63,847 nucleotides of DNA from Cyanobium sp. E1_MAG_00006 (GTDB taxonomy: Bacteria > Cyanobacteriota > Cyanobacteriia > PCC-6307 > Cyanobiaceae), in assembly GCA_027488975.1 (NCBI GenBank), contig JAIYAQ010000022.1:1-63847 (forward strand), given 5' to 3'. Below are positions 31,681-42,937 of the stretch, in pieces; within the stretch, counting starts at the first letter, position 1; each line of letters opens with the position of its first letter. A program made the position numbers and the translations under genes. The notes beneath the pieces were generated by a model. The model was not told where the DNA came from. It saw only the letters and a list, made by a program, of their open reading frames with translations, and did not search any database.

Positions 31681-31923
31681 TCAGGCCTGCTTGTCCTGGA
31701 TGTACTTGACGGCATCGCCGACGGTGGCGATGCCTTCGGCGGCCTCGTCGGGGATCTCGATGTCGAAGGCCTCCTCAAGAGCCATCACCAGTTCGACCGT
31801 GTCGAGGGAGTCGGCGCCCAGGTCGTTCTGGAAGTTGGATTCCGGCTTCACCTCGCCGGCATCAACGCTCAGCTGCTCGACAACGATCGAGCGGACTTTC
31901 TCGAAGATCGCTTCCTGGGACAT
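31681..31923 (-). CDS. acpP: Acyl carrier protein
   Basis: The 80-residue ACP carries growing acyl chains on a 4'-phosphopantetheine arm attached to Ser39 in the DSL motif ([17 protein letters not shown]). It is strongly acidic and ends in KYIQDKQA. It lies 7 bp upstream of fabF, the usual acpP-fabF pair, and is divergent from psaC with 175 bp between the starts. Confidence 0.97.
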   Translation of the reverse strand: MSQEAIFEKVRSIVVEQLSVDAGEVKPESNFQNDLGADSLDTVELVMALEEAFDIEIPDEAAEGIATVGDAVKYIQDKQA

Positions 31924-32029
31924 GGCCGGAGAGTCGGACGCCGCATCCTACGGGGCGGCCAGAACGATGCCCCACAAGTCGGCAACACGACGGAGGAACC
32001 CGAGGCCGGCGGCGTATGAACAAGGGTGA

Positions 32030-32344
<315 letters not shown>

Positions 32345-32417
32345 GCCCCTTCTCTGTTTCGTCGCCCTATCCGGGGCGGCGCGATGGTGATCCCCAAACT
32401 CTTCCCATAAGCTCAGG

Positions 32418-32439
32418 CCCGGCACCGCCGGGTTTTTTT
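32418..32439 (+). terminator. Hairpin plus T7 tract between psaC and glmS, abutting the glmS ATG
   Basis: A 5-bp stem CCCGG with CCGGG (loop CACCG) is followed by seven T residues (32433-32439), and the glmS ATG starts at the very next base. It looks like an intrinsic terminator for psaC but also forms the immediate leader of glmS. Confidence 0.7.
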
Positions 32440-34389
<1,950 letters not shown>

Positions 34390-34395
34390 CCTCAA

Positions 34396-34457
34396 GGGTG
34401 TGCTGGCCGGCGCGGCAGCGGGCCTTTGGCCCGGACGCCGCGCCGGCCAGCACACCC
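34396..34457. repeat. Perfect 21-bp inverted repeat, long hairpin after glmS
   Basis: The arms 34396-34416 and 34437-34457 are exact reverse complements (21 bp), and the 20-nt centre holds an inner stem GGGCC-TTT-GGCCC. It starts 7 bp after the glmS stop. There is no T tract, so it is a strong RNA hairpin or a cruciform rather than a classical terminator. Confidence 0.9.
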
Positions 34458-34546
34458 ACGCGATCGTCAGGGGGTGGGGCGCGCGAGCCAGGGGAGGGGA
34501 GCTCTTGGCTTGGGCCTCTTTGGCTTCGACCTCTCGGCCCCCCAGT

Positions 34547-34614
34547 GGTGAGGGTCTGAGCGAGGAGCGCATCCGGCCGTAGGCCGGCGGCGCCCCGCAG
34601 CTCAGACCCTCACC
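34547..34614. repeat. 15-bp inverted repeat overlapping the manC stop
   Basis: GGTGAGGGTCTGAGC (34547-34561) is the exact reverse complement of 34600-34614, with an inner stem CCGGCC-GTA-GGCCGG at 34573-34587. The right arm lies over the last codons and stop of manC, so on the - strand the hairpin forms at the end of the manC message. Confidence 0.85.
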
Positions 34615-36062
34615 GCCCCAACATCACTGCGTCCGTAGCGGTCTTCGAAGCGAACGATGTCGTCCTCGCCGAGGTAGGTGCCGCTCTGGACTTCGATCAT
34701 CTCCACCGGGATCTTGCCCGGGTTGGTGAGGCGGTGCCTGGCGCCGAGCGGGATGTAGGTGCTCTGGTTCTCGCCCACCAGCTCCTCGACGCCGTTTTTC
34801 TCCACCACGGCGGTGCCCTTCACCACGATCCAGTGTTCGGCGCGGTGGTGGTGCATCTGCAGCGAGAGGCTGGCGCCGGGGTTGACGATGATCTTCTTGA
34901 CCTGCCAGCGCTCGCCCTCGGTGACGCCGTCGTAGCTGCCCCAGGGGCGGTAGATGCGGCGGTGGGCCTTGCTCTCGGGAGCGCCCTCCTTCTCGAGCAG
35001 GCCGACGATGCCCTTGATGTCCTGGGCCCGGTCGCGGTGGGCGACGAGCACCACATCGTCGGTTTCGACCACCACCAGGTCCTCGACGCCCAGCCCCACC
35101 ACCAGGCGGTGTTCACTGCGGAGGTAGCAGTTGCGGGCGTCCTCGTGGATGACGCGGCCGCGCAGCACGTTGCCGCTGGCGTCCTGATCCGCCGTCTCCC
35201 AGAGGGCGCTCCAGCTGCCCACATCGCTCCAGCCCGCCTCGAGGGGCAGCACGGCGCCGCGGTCGGTCTTCTCCATCACTGCCACGTCGATCGCCACATT
35301 GGGGCAGCCGGCGAAGGCCTCACGCTCCAGGCGCAGGAAGTCGAGGTCGGTTGAATCGTGCTCGAGGGCGGAACGGCAGGCGCTCACCACCTCGGGGGCA
35401 AGGCGCTCCAGCTCCGAGAGGATGGCGCTGGCCTTGAACAGGAACATGCCGCTGTTCCAGGTGAAGCGGCCGGTGGCCAGGAACTGCTCGGCTGTGGCCC
35501 GGTCGGGCTTCTCGACGAAGCGGGCGATCGGTACGGGCTGCTGCGGTGCGCCAGCGCTGGCCTGCAGGGCCTCGGCTGCTTCGATGTAGCCGTATCCGGT
35601 TTCCGGTGCGGTGGGCACGATGCCGAAGGTCACCAGCTGTCCGGCTTCCGCGGCGGCCATGCCGGCGGCCACGGTGGCGCGGAAGGCGGCGGCATCACGG
35701 ATCACATGGTCGGCGGCGAGCACCAGCAGCAGCGGGTCATCGCCGCCGGCGGTGGCCTGCAGGGCTGCCACGGCTACGGCGGGGGCGGTGTTGCGGCCCA
35801 TGGGCTCCAGCAGGATGCCGGCCGGCTCGATGCCGATCTGGCGCATCTGCTCGGCCACGATGAAGCGATGGTCCTCGTTGCAGATCAGCAACGGAGGCTG
35901 CAGTCCGGCGATGCCGGCGAGGCGCTGCTGGGTCTGCTGGAGCAGGGTTTCCTCGCCGGCGCCGGCCAGGGCCCAATACTGCTTGGGGTAGCTGGCACGG
36001 GAGAGGGGCCACAGGCGCGTGCCCGTGCCGCCGCAGAGGATCACCGGTACCAGGGCAGCCAT
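34602..36062 (-). CDS. manC: Mannose-1-phosphate guanylyltransferase / mannose-6-phosphate isomerase
   Basis: The enzyme makes GDP-mannose, a donor for surface glycans, and may also interconvert mannose-6-P and fructose-6-P. The 486-residue protein begins MAALVPVILCGGTGTRLWPL with the nucleotidyltransferase signature and has FVEKPDRATAEQFLATGRFTW in the central domain. The C-terminal cupin RPWGSYDGVTEGERWQV with HHHRAEHWIVVKGTA is the isomerase module. I choose the ATG at 36062 over an in-frame ATG at 36092 because MAALVPVILCGG is the family start. It fits the supply of sugar donors for the glycosyltransferases in this window. Confidence 0.93.
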   Translation of the reverse strand: MAALVPVILCGGTGTRLWPLSRASYPKQYWALAGAGEETLLQQTQQRLAGIAGLQPPLLICNEDHRFIVAEQMRQIGIEPAGILLEPMGRNTAPAVAVAALQATAGGDDPLLLVLAADHVIRDAAAFRATVAAGMAAAEAGQLVTFGIVPTAPETGYGYIEAAEALQASAGAPQQPVPIARFVEKPDRATAEQFLATGRFTWNSGMFLFKASAILSELERLAPEVVSACRSALEHDSTDLDFLRLEREAFAGCPNVAIDVAVMEKTDRGAVLPLEAGWSDVGSWSALWETADQDASGNVLRGRVIHEDARNCYLRSEHRLVVGLGVEDLVVVETDDVVLVAHRDRAQDIKGIVGLLEKEGAPESKAHRRIYRPWGSYDGVTEGERWQVKKIIVNPGASLSLQMHHHRAEHWIVVKGTAVVEKNGVEELVGENQSTYIPLGARHRLTNPGKIPVEMIEVQSGTYLGEDDIVRFEDRYGRSDVGAVRV

Positions 36063-36186
36063 TGGGTCTGGTGGGAATTGCTTGGCTTCCATTCCAACCC
36101 AGGCCTGCCCTGGCGTGAAAGTGTGGCTGTCACACCCTGCCGGTGCGGCGACCTGGTGGCGTTCGGGTCTGGCTGGCCTGGCAATC

Positions 36187-36786
36187 TCACTCCGGTTCGG
36201 CTGGCGCGTCGTCGGCCAGCTCCAGCAGCCCGGGGGGAGGTGTGAGGCCGATCCATCCCTCAGCCAGCTCCACCCGCGGCACGATTGCGGCCACGAAGGG
36301 GATCAGGAGCCTGCGGCGGCTGCCGCTGAGCTCCACTTCAAGCAGGTCGTTGCCGGCATGGAGCAGGTCGCACACCCGGCCGATGCTCTCCTGCTGGATT
36401 GCATCAGCGGATCCGCCACCGTCGTTCGGGAGCAGGCGCACCTCCAGCCCCAGCAGATCCAGCAGGTGAAACTCGCCTGGGGCCAGGCGCGGCCGCTCGC
36501 CGGCAGGCACCAGCAGTTCCTGTCCCACCACGGCCTCGGCAGCCGTGCGATCCTCCACGCCCTCCAGACGGATCACGAACAGCTGCCGGCCCGGCAGCTG
36601 GCGTCCGCTGAGCAGTCGGGTCTCCCGCACGCGCCCCTGGCGGTCCCGCAGCCAGCGGCGGCCAGGGCGCGTGAAGCGCTCCGGGAAGTCGCTCAGCGGG
36701 TTCACCCGTAGCTCTCCACTGAGCCCCTGAGCTGCCACGATGCGGCCAACCTCCAGCAGCTCTTCCGTCGGCTCCTCTGCCATCAC
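36187..36786 (-). CDS. rimM: 16S rRNA processing/30S maturation factor RimM
   Basis: RimM helps the head of the 30S subunit mature and binds S19. The 199-residue protein has the N-terminal beta-barrel start [26 protein letters not shown] and a C-terminal PRC-barrel ([25 protein letters not shown]). Length is typical for cyanobacteria. The start is one of two adjacent ATGs at 36786 and 36783. It lies 124 bp upstream of manC on the same strand and is divergent from ndhS. Confidence 0.94.
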   Translation of the reverse strand: MMAEEPTEELLEVGRIVAAQGLSGELRVNPLSDFPERFTRPGRRWLRDRQGRVRETRLLSGRQLPGRQLFVIRLEGVEDRTAAEAVVGQELLVPAGERPRLAPGEFHLLDLLGLEVRLLPNDGGGSADAIQQESIGRVCDLLHAGNDLLEVELSGSRRRLLIPFVAAIVPRVELAEGWIGLTPPPGLLELADDAPAEPE

Positions 36787-36837
36787 CCCAAGCTGTGCCC
36801 ATCAGCCTCGATAATGGCTGTGCGACTGGGGCCCTCC

Positions 36838-37020
36838 ATGGCTGACACCCTGCCGATCCTGCCTGGCTCCACCGTGGTGGTGCGCGATCCACGCTCCATC
36901 TACAACGGCTATCAGGGCTTCGTGCAGCGCATCAGCGGCCGCAGCGCCGCTGTGCTGTTCGAGGGCGGCAACTGGGACAAGCTGGTCACCATGCCCCTCG
37001 GCACCCTGCAGCAGGTCTGA
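36838..37020 (+). CDS. ndhS: NDH-1 subunit NdhS (ferredoxin-binding, SH3-like)
   Basis: NdhS is the SH3-like subunit that forms the ferredoxin docking site of photosynthetic NDH-1, which drives cyclic electron flow. The 60-residue protein reads ILPGSTVVVRDPRSIYNGYQ then GFVQRISGRSAAVLFEGGNW and DKLVTMPLGTLQQV, matching the Ssl0352 family pattern (AAVLFEGGNWDKLVT) as I remember it. The ATG at 36838 gives MADTLPILPG. An in-frame ATG at 36814 would add eight residues. It is convergent with rnc, with only 6 bp between stops. Confidence 0.85.
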   Translation: MADTLPILPGSTVVVRDPRSIYNGYQGFVQRISGRSAAVLFEGGNWDKLVTMPLGTLQQV

Positions 37021-37026
37021 CTCGGC

Positions 37027-37749
37027 TCAGGCATCCAGGCTGTTCAGGGCGGCACGTGCCGCCTGCTGTTCGGCCTCCCTACGGGATCCTCCGCAGCCCT
37101 CGCCCAGCAGACGTTTCCCGATCCGCACCCGGCAGTGGAACCGGTGAGGATCGGCGTGAATTGAGCTGCGCTCCTCGCTGCTGTAGTGCGGCAGCCCCAG
37201 CCCCTGGCCCTGGCTCCATTCCTGCAGGGCGGATTTCCAGTTGTGGCGATGGGGATCGGTCGCCAGCTCCACCACGCTGCGCTGCCAGTGGGGTGTGAGC
37301 CAGGTCAGCACGGGGTCGAGATTGCCCCAGATCCGATAGAGCGCGCCGATCACCGCTTCACTGGCCTCGGCCCGCAGGGTGGCCTGCCCGGCACGATCAC
37401 CGGCCGCCATCGGCCCGATGCGCAGCACCGCTTCGATGGCGCAGGTTTCCCCCAGCTCGCCCAGCCAGCGATCGCTCACCAGCTGGGCCCGCAGGGCTGA
37501 GCTCTGGCCCACGCTGAGATCGGAGTGGTGGCGCTCCAGGAACTCCGAGGCCGCCAGTCGCAGCACCGCATCGCCGAGGAATTCAAGCCGCTCGTGGTTG
37601 CGGGCCAGCCCTGCGGAGGTGTGGCTGAGGGCCTCATCGAGCCAGGCGAGCTGCTGGTCGGTGTCGGGGCTGCCTGGTGGCGTCGGGGGCAGTTCCAGGC
37701 CCAGGCGGCCCAGCAAGCCCAGCAGCTGCTCGCGGCGCTCGGGGTTCAT
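37027..37749 (-). CDS. rnc: Ribonuclease III
   Basis: RNase III cuts double-stranded RNA in rRNA and mRNA processing. The 240-residue enzyme has the catalytic signature HERLEFLGDAVLRL with the metal-binding Glu and Asp, the second EASEAVIGALYRI motif, and a C-terminal dsRNA-binding domain (NWKSALQEWSQGQG through GGSRREAEQQAARAAL). Length and order are normal. It ends 6 bp from ndhS and its 5' end lies about 35 bp from the rnpB 3' end on the same strand. Confidence 0.95.
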   Translation of the reverse strand: MNPERREQLLGLLGRLGLELPPTPPGSPDTDQQLAWLDEALSHTSAGLARNHERLEFLGDAVLRLAASEFLERHHSDLSVGQSSALRAQLVSDRWLGELGETCAIEAVLRIGPMAAGDRAGQATLRAEASEAVIGALYRIWGNLDPVLTWLTPHWQRSVVELATDPHRHNWKSALQEWSQGQGLGLPHYSSEERSSIHADPHRFHCRVRIGKRLLGEGCGGSRREAEQQAARAALNSLDA

Positions 37750-37784
37750 GGCGGGGCTGGGTTGGTGGGCAGGCGTTGGGAAAG

Positions 37785-38207
37785 GGTGAAAGCAGGACGT
37801 AAGCCGGGTTCTGTTCTCCAGGTCCGCGCCCGGGGGCAGCGGCTGGGGGTGATCATCTGTCTGGGACCGCCGTTACCGGCGGCCTCGAGCGGCGCACTTG
37901 AGTCGGGACGGGTGTCATGGCCAACCGTTGTCCCTGGGCCTTGCTCCCAGCCGGGGTTTACCGAGCCAGCACCTCTCGATGCTGCTGGTGCGCTCTTACC
38001 GCACCCTTGCACCCTTGCCTGTGCGCGGTGGGTTGCCCCATCGGCCATCGGCGGTGTGTTTCTGTGGCACTCTCCTCACGGTCACCCGCACTGGGCGTTA
38101 CCCAGCAAGCCTGGCCATTGGGGAGCCCGGACTTTCCTCAACCGGTCCGTTCCACCGGCCCGAAGGCCTGGGCGTTGCCCGGTCGCGATCACCTCGCCTG
38201 CTTTCGA
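37785..38207 (-). ncRNA. rnpB: RNase P RNA (M1 RNA)
   Basis: On the - strand the region has the P4 5' strand GAGGAAAGTCCGGGCTCC, the J regions CTGGGTAACGCCCAGTGC and GGGTGACCGTGAGGAGAGTG with CCACAGAAACA, and the 3' P4 partner ACAGAACCCGGCTTACGTCC. The proposed ends are set by helix P1: GAAAGCAGG (5', at 38197-38205) pairs exactly with CCTGCTTTC (3', at 37788-37796). The size of about 420 nt fits a type A cyanobacterial RNA. It matures tRNA 5' ends and lies 54 bp from tRNA-Arg, which points away from it. Exact ends are estimates. Confidence 0.95.
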
Positions 38208-38259
38208 TTCCATCATCGCCGGTGGCCAATAATGGATTCGTCGGGCTTCTGTCCGGCGG

Positions 38260-38333
<74 letters not shown>

Positions 38334-38350
38334 TGTGGTTTGCCTCCGAT

Positions 38351-38370
38351 CCGGTAGTGCACACTACCGG
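38351..38370. repeat. Palindrome downstream of tRNA-Arg
   Basis: CCGGTAGTG is the exact reverse complement of CACTACCGG, with a CA centre, so the 20 bp form a near-perfect dyad. No T tract follows, so it may be a weak terminator for the tRNA or a binding site for a dimeric regulator of the next gene. Confidence 0.6.
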
Positions 38371-38427
38371 TGGTGCCGTGCTGAGTCTTGCCGCTGCGGC
38401 TAGCGTGGGCCCAGTTGCCACAAGGCC

Positions 38428-38751
38428 ATGGCACAGCTGCATGATCTTCGGCTGAGGCTGCTGGTGCAACAGGAGAGCGAGCGCATCGTCGACAGCCTGC
38501 CGGAGGGGCTCGATCTGTCGGTGATCCAGGCCCGCTGCCTCTGCTGGTTGGCCCTGCTCGCCGAAGCCCATGAGGACAGTGCCAACGATGCGGTGGCCGA
38601 CGGCGATGTTGATCAGGCCATGGCCTGGTTCGCCGACTCGATGCGGCTGCGCGATGTGATTCAGGTGGTGAGTTCGATCGAGATCCCCATCCCCGGCGCC
38701 TGCGAAGACGGCGATGACAGTTGCCAGGGCGACGATTCAATCGCCGCCTGA
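38428..38751 (+). CDS. Hypothetical protein, mainly helical
   Basis: The 107-residue protein is not one I recognise. It is acidic, predicted mostly alpha-helical (RLRLLVQQESERIVDSLP, CLCWLALLAEAHEDSANDAV and VDQAMAWFADSMRLRDVIQV), and ends in an Asp-rich tail. No motif, membrane segment or signal peptide is seen. The ATG at 38428 gives MAQLHDLRLRLL, and codon use matches the neighbours. It is followed by another hypothetical gene 64 bp later. Confidence 0.6.
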   Translation: MAQLHDLRLRLLVQQESERIVDSLPEGLDLSVIQARCLCWLALLAEAHEDSANDAVADGDVDQAMAWFADSMRLRDVIQVVSSIEIPIPGACEDGDDSCQGDDSIAA

Positions 38752-38815
38752 AGCGCCTTCGATTCCCTTCGGGTCTGGTGTCATGATGGGGTCTGAGACG
38801 TGAAAGGGACTGCTG

Positions 38816-39289
38816 GTGCCGGAAGAGCCCTGCCAATGCCCTGATTGCCAGCGGTTCTACCGGGAACACGACCGACTGATCCGCGAGAACCCGACCCTGC
38901 GCCAGCAGCAGGAGCTCAGCTGGGCAGCCCTGCAGTCCTTCCGTACCCTTGCCGGTCGCGTTCTCGAGGATCTCCAGAAGACCCACGGGGACAGTGAGCC
39001 AGCAGCAGGTTCCGCTCCTCCAGCTCCAGCCGGATCGCCTGCCGCCGGCCCTGCCGATGCCGCCGATCAGGACGCGGTGCAGCAGGCCATCGGCGATCTC
39101 GAGAACATCAACGCCCACCTGTTTTCGATCGAGGCCCTGATGGAGCGCATCTTCGATGTGCGGGTGCCCGAGGAGGTGGAACAGAAATTCCGCGAGCTGG
39201 CCGGTGAGCTGGCCCCTGATCCCCTCAATGCCGATCGGCTGCGCCTGAACCGCCTCCTGCACCAGACCCCGGATCTGCCGGATCGCTGA
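38816..39289 (+). CDS. Hypothetical protein with N-terminal Cys cluster
   Basis: The 157-residue protein starts with GTG at 38816 and has three cysteines at the N-terminus (PCQCPDCQRFYREHDRL) that could bind a metal, then a helical segment, an Ala/Pro-rich linker and a helical C-terminus (QQAIGDLENINAHLFSIEAL). I cannot assign a family. Its last 65 bp overlap the 3' end of ackA on the other strand, so both proteins have constrained tails there. Confidence 0.6.
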   Translation: MPEEPCQCPDCQRFYREHDRLIRENPTLRQQQELSWAALQSFRTLAGRVLEDLQKTHGDSEPAAGSAPPAPAGSPAAGPADAADQDAVQQAIGDLENINAHLFSIEALMERIFDVRVPEEVEQKFRELAGELAPDPLNADRLRLNRLLHQTPDLPDR

Positions 39290-40391
39290 TTGGCGCTGGA
39301 TCGCAGATCAGCCGGGCGATCATCCACTCCTCATCAGCCTGTTGCTGCAGCCATTGCAGCGGCCCCAGCCAGCGGAGTGACTCCTGTAGATCGCTCATCA
39401 GCTCTGGATCGTTGGCGCCGATGCCGCCGGTGAGGCCGATCAGCTCCACACCGCCCAGGCTGGCGGCCATGGCGCCGATACCCGCCAGCAGCCGGTGCAG
39501 GAACACCGCCCGCGCCAGTTGAGCGCCGGGGTGCCCGGCAGCTGCGGCTTGCTTCAGCTCGAGCCAGTCGCCGCTAAGGCCGGAGAGGCCTCGCAGGCCG
39601 CTCTCATGGTTCAGCCCGTGATCCAGCTCTTCGAGGCTCAGGCCGCTGCGCTGCAGATGCAGCAGAAGTCCAGGGTCCACCGAGCCGCTGCGGCGGGCCA
39701 TCACGAGCCCCTCCAGCGGTGTGAAGCCCATGCTGGTGTCCACGCTGCGGCCGGAGCGGATCGCCGCCAGGGAGCAACCGGCCCCCAGGTGGCAGCTGAT
39801 CAGCCGCGGGCTGCCGCTCTGGCCCCGCTCGCGCCACTGCTGCGCTGCCACCTCGGCCAGGTGTTGGTGGCTGAGGCCATGGAAGCCGTAGCGGCGACAG
39901 CCCCCGGCCGCGCCCCCCTGGCGCCAGATCGCCGGTAGGGCGTAGCTGCTGGCGGCCGGGCTCAGCGTGGCGTGGAACGCTGTGTCGAAGCAGGCCCATT
40001 GCGGAAGGCCCTGATGCCGCTGCTGCAGCCAGCGGATTGCAGCCAGGGCGGGGGGATTGTGGAGTGGTGCCAGGGCATTGAGAGCGTCCAGCCCCTGCAG
40101 CACGCCGGCATCGATGGGCGTTGGTGCGGTGAAGCGTTCGCCGCCATGCACGATGCGGTGGCCGACGCGGGTGATCCTTTTCCACCAGGGCTGGAGCTGC
40201 GGCAGCAGCCACTGCTCCAGCTGTTTGTGCAGCTCGTCGTGCTGGGGCTGCAGAGCGTCCGCCGGCCGTGTGTCGAGCGCCACTTGGTCCTGCCAGAGCC
40301 GCTCGAGGCGGCCGGCCGAGCCGCCGGCGAACAGAGCCGCCTTCAGGCTCGAGCTGCCCACGTTGAGCACCAGGGTCAGCCCGTCAGCCAT
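39225..40391 (-). CDS. ackA: Acetate kinase
   Basis: AckA converts acetyl-phosphate and ADP to acetate and ATP. The 388-residue protein has LVLNVGSSSLKAALF, GHRIVHGGERF, ACFDTAFHATLSPAA, YGFHGLSHQHLAEVA and CHLGAGCSLAAIRSGRSVDT, with all main acetokinase motifs intact. The final ~23 residues (DPAPISDPADPGSGAGGGSG) are a low-complexity extension beyond the usual end and lie over the opposing hypothetical gene. It is the third gene of the operon with xfp and glgP, 20 bp after glgP, and disposes of the acetyl-P from Xfp. Confidence 0.95.
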   Translation of the reverse strand: MADGLTLVLNVGSSSLKAALFAGGSAGRLERLWQDQVALDTRPADALQPQHDELHKQLEQWLLPQLQPWWKRITRVGHRIVHGGERFTAPTPIDAGVLQGLDALNALAPLHNPPALAAIRWLQQRHQGLPQWACFDTAFHATLSPAASSYALPAIWRQGGAAGGCRRYGFHGLSHQHLAEVAAQQWRERGQSGSPRLISCHLGAGCSLAAIRSGRSVDTSMGFTPLEGLVMARRSGSVDPGLLLHLQRSGLSLEELDHGLNHESGLRGLSGLSGDWLELKQAAAAGHPGAQLARAVFLHRLLAGIGAMAASLGGVELIGLTGGIGANDPELMSDLQESLRWLGPLQWLQQQADEEWMIARLICDPAPISDPADPGSGAGGGSGAADRH

Positions 40392-40411
40392 GGCGGTCGG
40401 ATCGGCTCCGT

Positions 40412-42937
40412 TCAGTCGTCGAGGTTGCAGGTGATCGTCACCGGGAACGGCTCCGCTCGCCAGATGCGTTCGGCGTACTCCCGGATCGAGCGATCCGAGG
40501 AGAAGAAGCCGCTGCGGGCACTGTTCAGCAGCGACATGCGGTTCCAGGCGCCGCGATCAGCCCAGGCCTGACTCACCCGTTCCTGGGCGAGCAGGTAGTC
40601 GGCGAAATCGGCCAGCACGCAGAAGGGATCACGGCCGGTGAGGTTCTCGAGCAGGGGCCGGAACAGATCGGGATCACCGTTGCTGAAGTGGCCCTGCTCC
40701 ACCAGCTTGAGCACCTCGCTCAGCTCGGGTTGACCGGCGATCAGTTCCCAGGGGAGGTAGCCGGCGGTGTGCAGATCCGCCACCTCCGATTCATTCATGC
40801 CGAACAGGAAGAAGTTGTCCGCCCCCACCTGCTCGCGAATCTCCACGTTGGCGCCGTCGAGGGTGCCGATCGTGAGCGCCCCGTTCATGGCGAATTTCAT
40901 GTTGCCGGTGCCGGAGGCCTCCAGGCCGGCCGTGGAGATCTGCTCGGAGAGATCCGAGGCGGGATACACCCGCTCACCCAGCTTGACGTTGTAATCCGGC
41001 AGGAACACCACCCGCAGGCGGCCATCCATATCCGGATCGGCGTTCACCGTTTCGGCGATGCCATTGATGAAGCGGATGATCAGCTTGGCCATGTAATAGC
41101 CCGGCGCCGCCTTGCCACCGAAGATCACCGTGCGTGGCGCCATGCCCTCGGCCTGACCGTTCTTGATGCGCAGGTACTGAGCGATCACCTGCAGAGCGTT
41201 GAGGTGCTGGCGCTTGTACTCGTGGATGCGCTTCACCTGCACGTCGAACAGGGAGGCGGGATCCACCAGCAGACCGCTCTGGCGGTGGATGTAGTTGGAG
41301 AGATGGCGCTTGGCGTCGAGCTTGGTCTGCTGCCAGCGCTCCAGGAAGGCGCCGTCGCCGGCGAACTGTTCCAGCTGGCGCAGCTGATCGAGATCGGCCA
41401 CCCAGCCCTCGCCGATCGTTTCCGCCAGTAGCTGGCGTAGAGAAGGGTTAGCGAGAGCCACCCAGCGCCGCGGTGTGACGCCGTTGGTGACGTTGGTGAA
41501 TTTCTCCGGCCATAGCGCCGCGAATTCCGGCAACAACTTGGTGCGCACCAGTTCGCTGTGCAGGGCCGCTACGCCGTTGACGTGATGGCTGGCCACGGTG
41601 GCCAGATTGGCCATGCGCACGGCTTTGCTGCCTTCCTCGTCGATGATCGACACCTTGCGCAGCAGCGCTTCATTGCCTGGATAGCGGATCCGCACCATCT
41701 GCAGGAAGCGGCGGTTGATCTCGTAGATCAGCTCGAGATGGCGTGGTAACAGTGAGCCGAACAGCTGCAGGCTCCACTTCTCCAGCGCCTCCGGCAGCAG
41801 GGTGTGGTTGGTGTAGGAGAGCGCCCGGCAGGTGATGTCCCAGGCCTGATCCCAGGTGAGGTGCTTGTCGTCGATCAGTAGCCGCATCAGTTCGGCCACG
41901 GCGATCGCCGGGTGGGTGTCGTTGAGCTGCACCGCCCAGTGCTCGGGGAACTCCTGCACCGGGATGCCGCGCTGGTCGAGGCTTCGCAGCATGTCCTGCA
42001 GGGAGCAGCTCACGAAGAAGTGCTGCTGCTTGAGCCGCAGGCGTCGGCCTTCATCGGTGCCGTCGTTGGGGTAGAGCACCTTCGAGAGGGTCTCGGAGCC
42101 CACCTTCTCCTCCACGGCGCCGTAGTAGTCGCCGATGTTGAAGGCATAGAAGTCGAAGCTCTCACTGGCGTCGGCGCGCCACAGCCGCAGCCGGTCGCAG
42201 GTGTTCACGCGGTAGCCCAGAACTGGCACGTCGTGCGGCACGCCGATCGCGTGCTCATCGGGGATCCAGCGCACGCGGTAGTTGCCGCGTTCATCGCGGT
42301 AGCTCTCCGTGCGGCCGCCGAAGCCGACGAAGCAGGCTTGATCCGGCTGAGGGATCTCCCACGGCCAGCCGCCCTTGAGCCATTTATCGGTGATCTCCAC
42401 CTGCCAGCCGTCGCGGATCAGCTGGTCGAAGATGCCGAATTCGTAGCGGATGCCGTAGCCGGTGGCCGGAATCTGAAGCGATGCCAGCGATTCCATGAAG
42501 CAGGCGGCCAGTCGCCCTAGGCCGCCGTTGCCGAGGCCGGGCTCCTCCTCCACCTCGAGAATGTCCTCGAGGTTGTCGATACCGAAACGCTGTAGGGCCT
42601 CCGTGGCGGTCTCCTGAATGCCGAGCATCAGTAGGTTGTTGCTCAGCTGGGGACCGATCAGGAATTCGGCTGAGAGGTAGGCCACCACGCGGGTGGGGGT
42701 GGCACGGATCGCTTCGATGCCCGCCAGATAACGGGTCATCAGCCGGTCGCGCACGGCATGGCTGAGGGCCAGGTAGAGATCGTGGCGGGAGGCGGTGGGG
42801 GCGAGCTTGCCGAGCGTGTAGAAGAGGTGCTCGGTCATGCCGTCGAACAAGTCATCGGCCTCGAGGCCGCTGCGCTCGGGGTCGGCGTAGCAGCCGGGGG
42901 TGGGCAGCTGCAGGCGACGGGTTTCGATCTCACTCAT
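40412..42937 (-). CDS. glgP: Glycogen phosphorylase
   Basis: GlgP cuts terminal glucose from glycogen with phosphate, giving glucose-1-P. The 841-residue GT35 enzyme shows [44 protein letters not shown]-like [18 protein letters not shown] and the PLP motif [20 protein letters not shown]. The length is standard. Its start overlaps the xfp stop by 4 bp (TGA/ATG), so it is translationally coupled to phosphoketolase. It likely feeds glycogen carbon into the phosphoketolase route. Confidence 0.96.
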   Translation of the reverse strand: MSEIETRRLQLPTPGCYADPERSGLEADDLFDGMTEHLFYTLGKLAPTASRHDLYLALSHAVRDRLMTRYLAGIEAIRATPTRVVAYLSAEFLIGPQLSNNLLMLGIQETATEALQRFGIDNLEDILEVEEEPGLGNGGLGRLAACFMESLASLQIPATGYGIRYEFGIFDQLIRDGWQVEITDKWLKGGWPWEIPQPDQACFVGFGGRTESYRDERGNYRVRWIPDEHAIGVPHDVPVLGYRVNTCDRLRLWRADASESFDFYAFNIGDYYGAVEEKVGSETLSKVLYPNDGTDEGRRLRLKQQHFFVSCSLQDMLRSLDQRGIPVQEFPEHWAVQLNDTHPAIAVAELMRLLIDDKHLTWDQAWDITCRALSYTNHTLLPEALEKWSLQLFGSLLPRHLELIYEINRRFLQMVRIRYPGNEALLRKVSIIDEEGSKAVRMANLATVASHHVNGVAALHSELVRTKLLPEFAALWPEKFTNVTNGVTPRRWVALANPSLRQLLAETIGEGWVADLDQLRQLEQFAGDGAFLERWQQTKLDAKRHLSNYIHRQSGLLVDPASLFDVQVKRIHEYKRQHLNALQVIAQYLRIKNGQAEGMAPRTVIFGGKAAPGYYMAKLIIRFINGIAETVNADPDMDGRLRVVFLPDYNVKLGERVYPASDLSEQISTAGLEASGTGNMKFAMNGALTIGTLDGANVEIREQVGADNFFLFGMNESEVADLHTAGYLPWELIAGQPELSEVLKLVEQGHFSNGDPDLFRPLLENLTGRDPFCVLADFADYLLAQERVSQAWADRGAWNRMSLLNSARSGFFSSDRSIREYAERIWRAEPFPVTITCNLDD

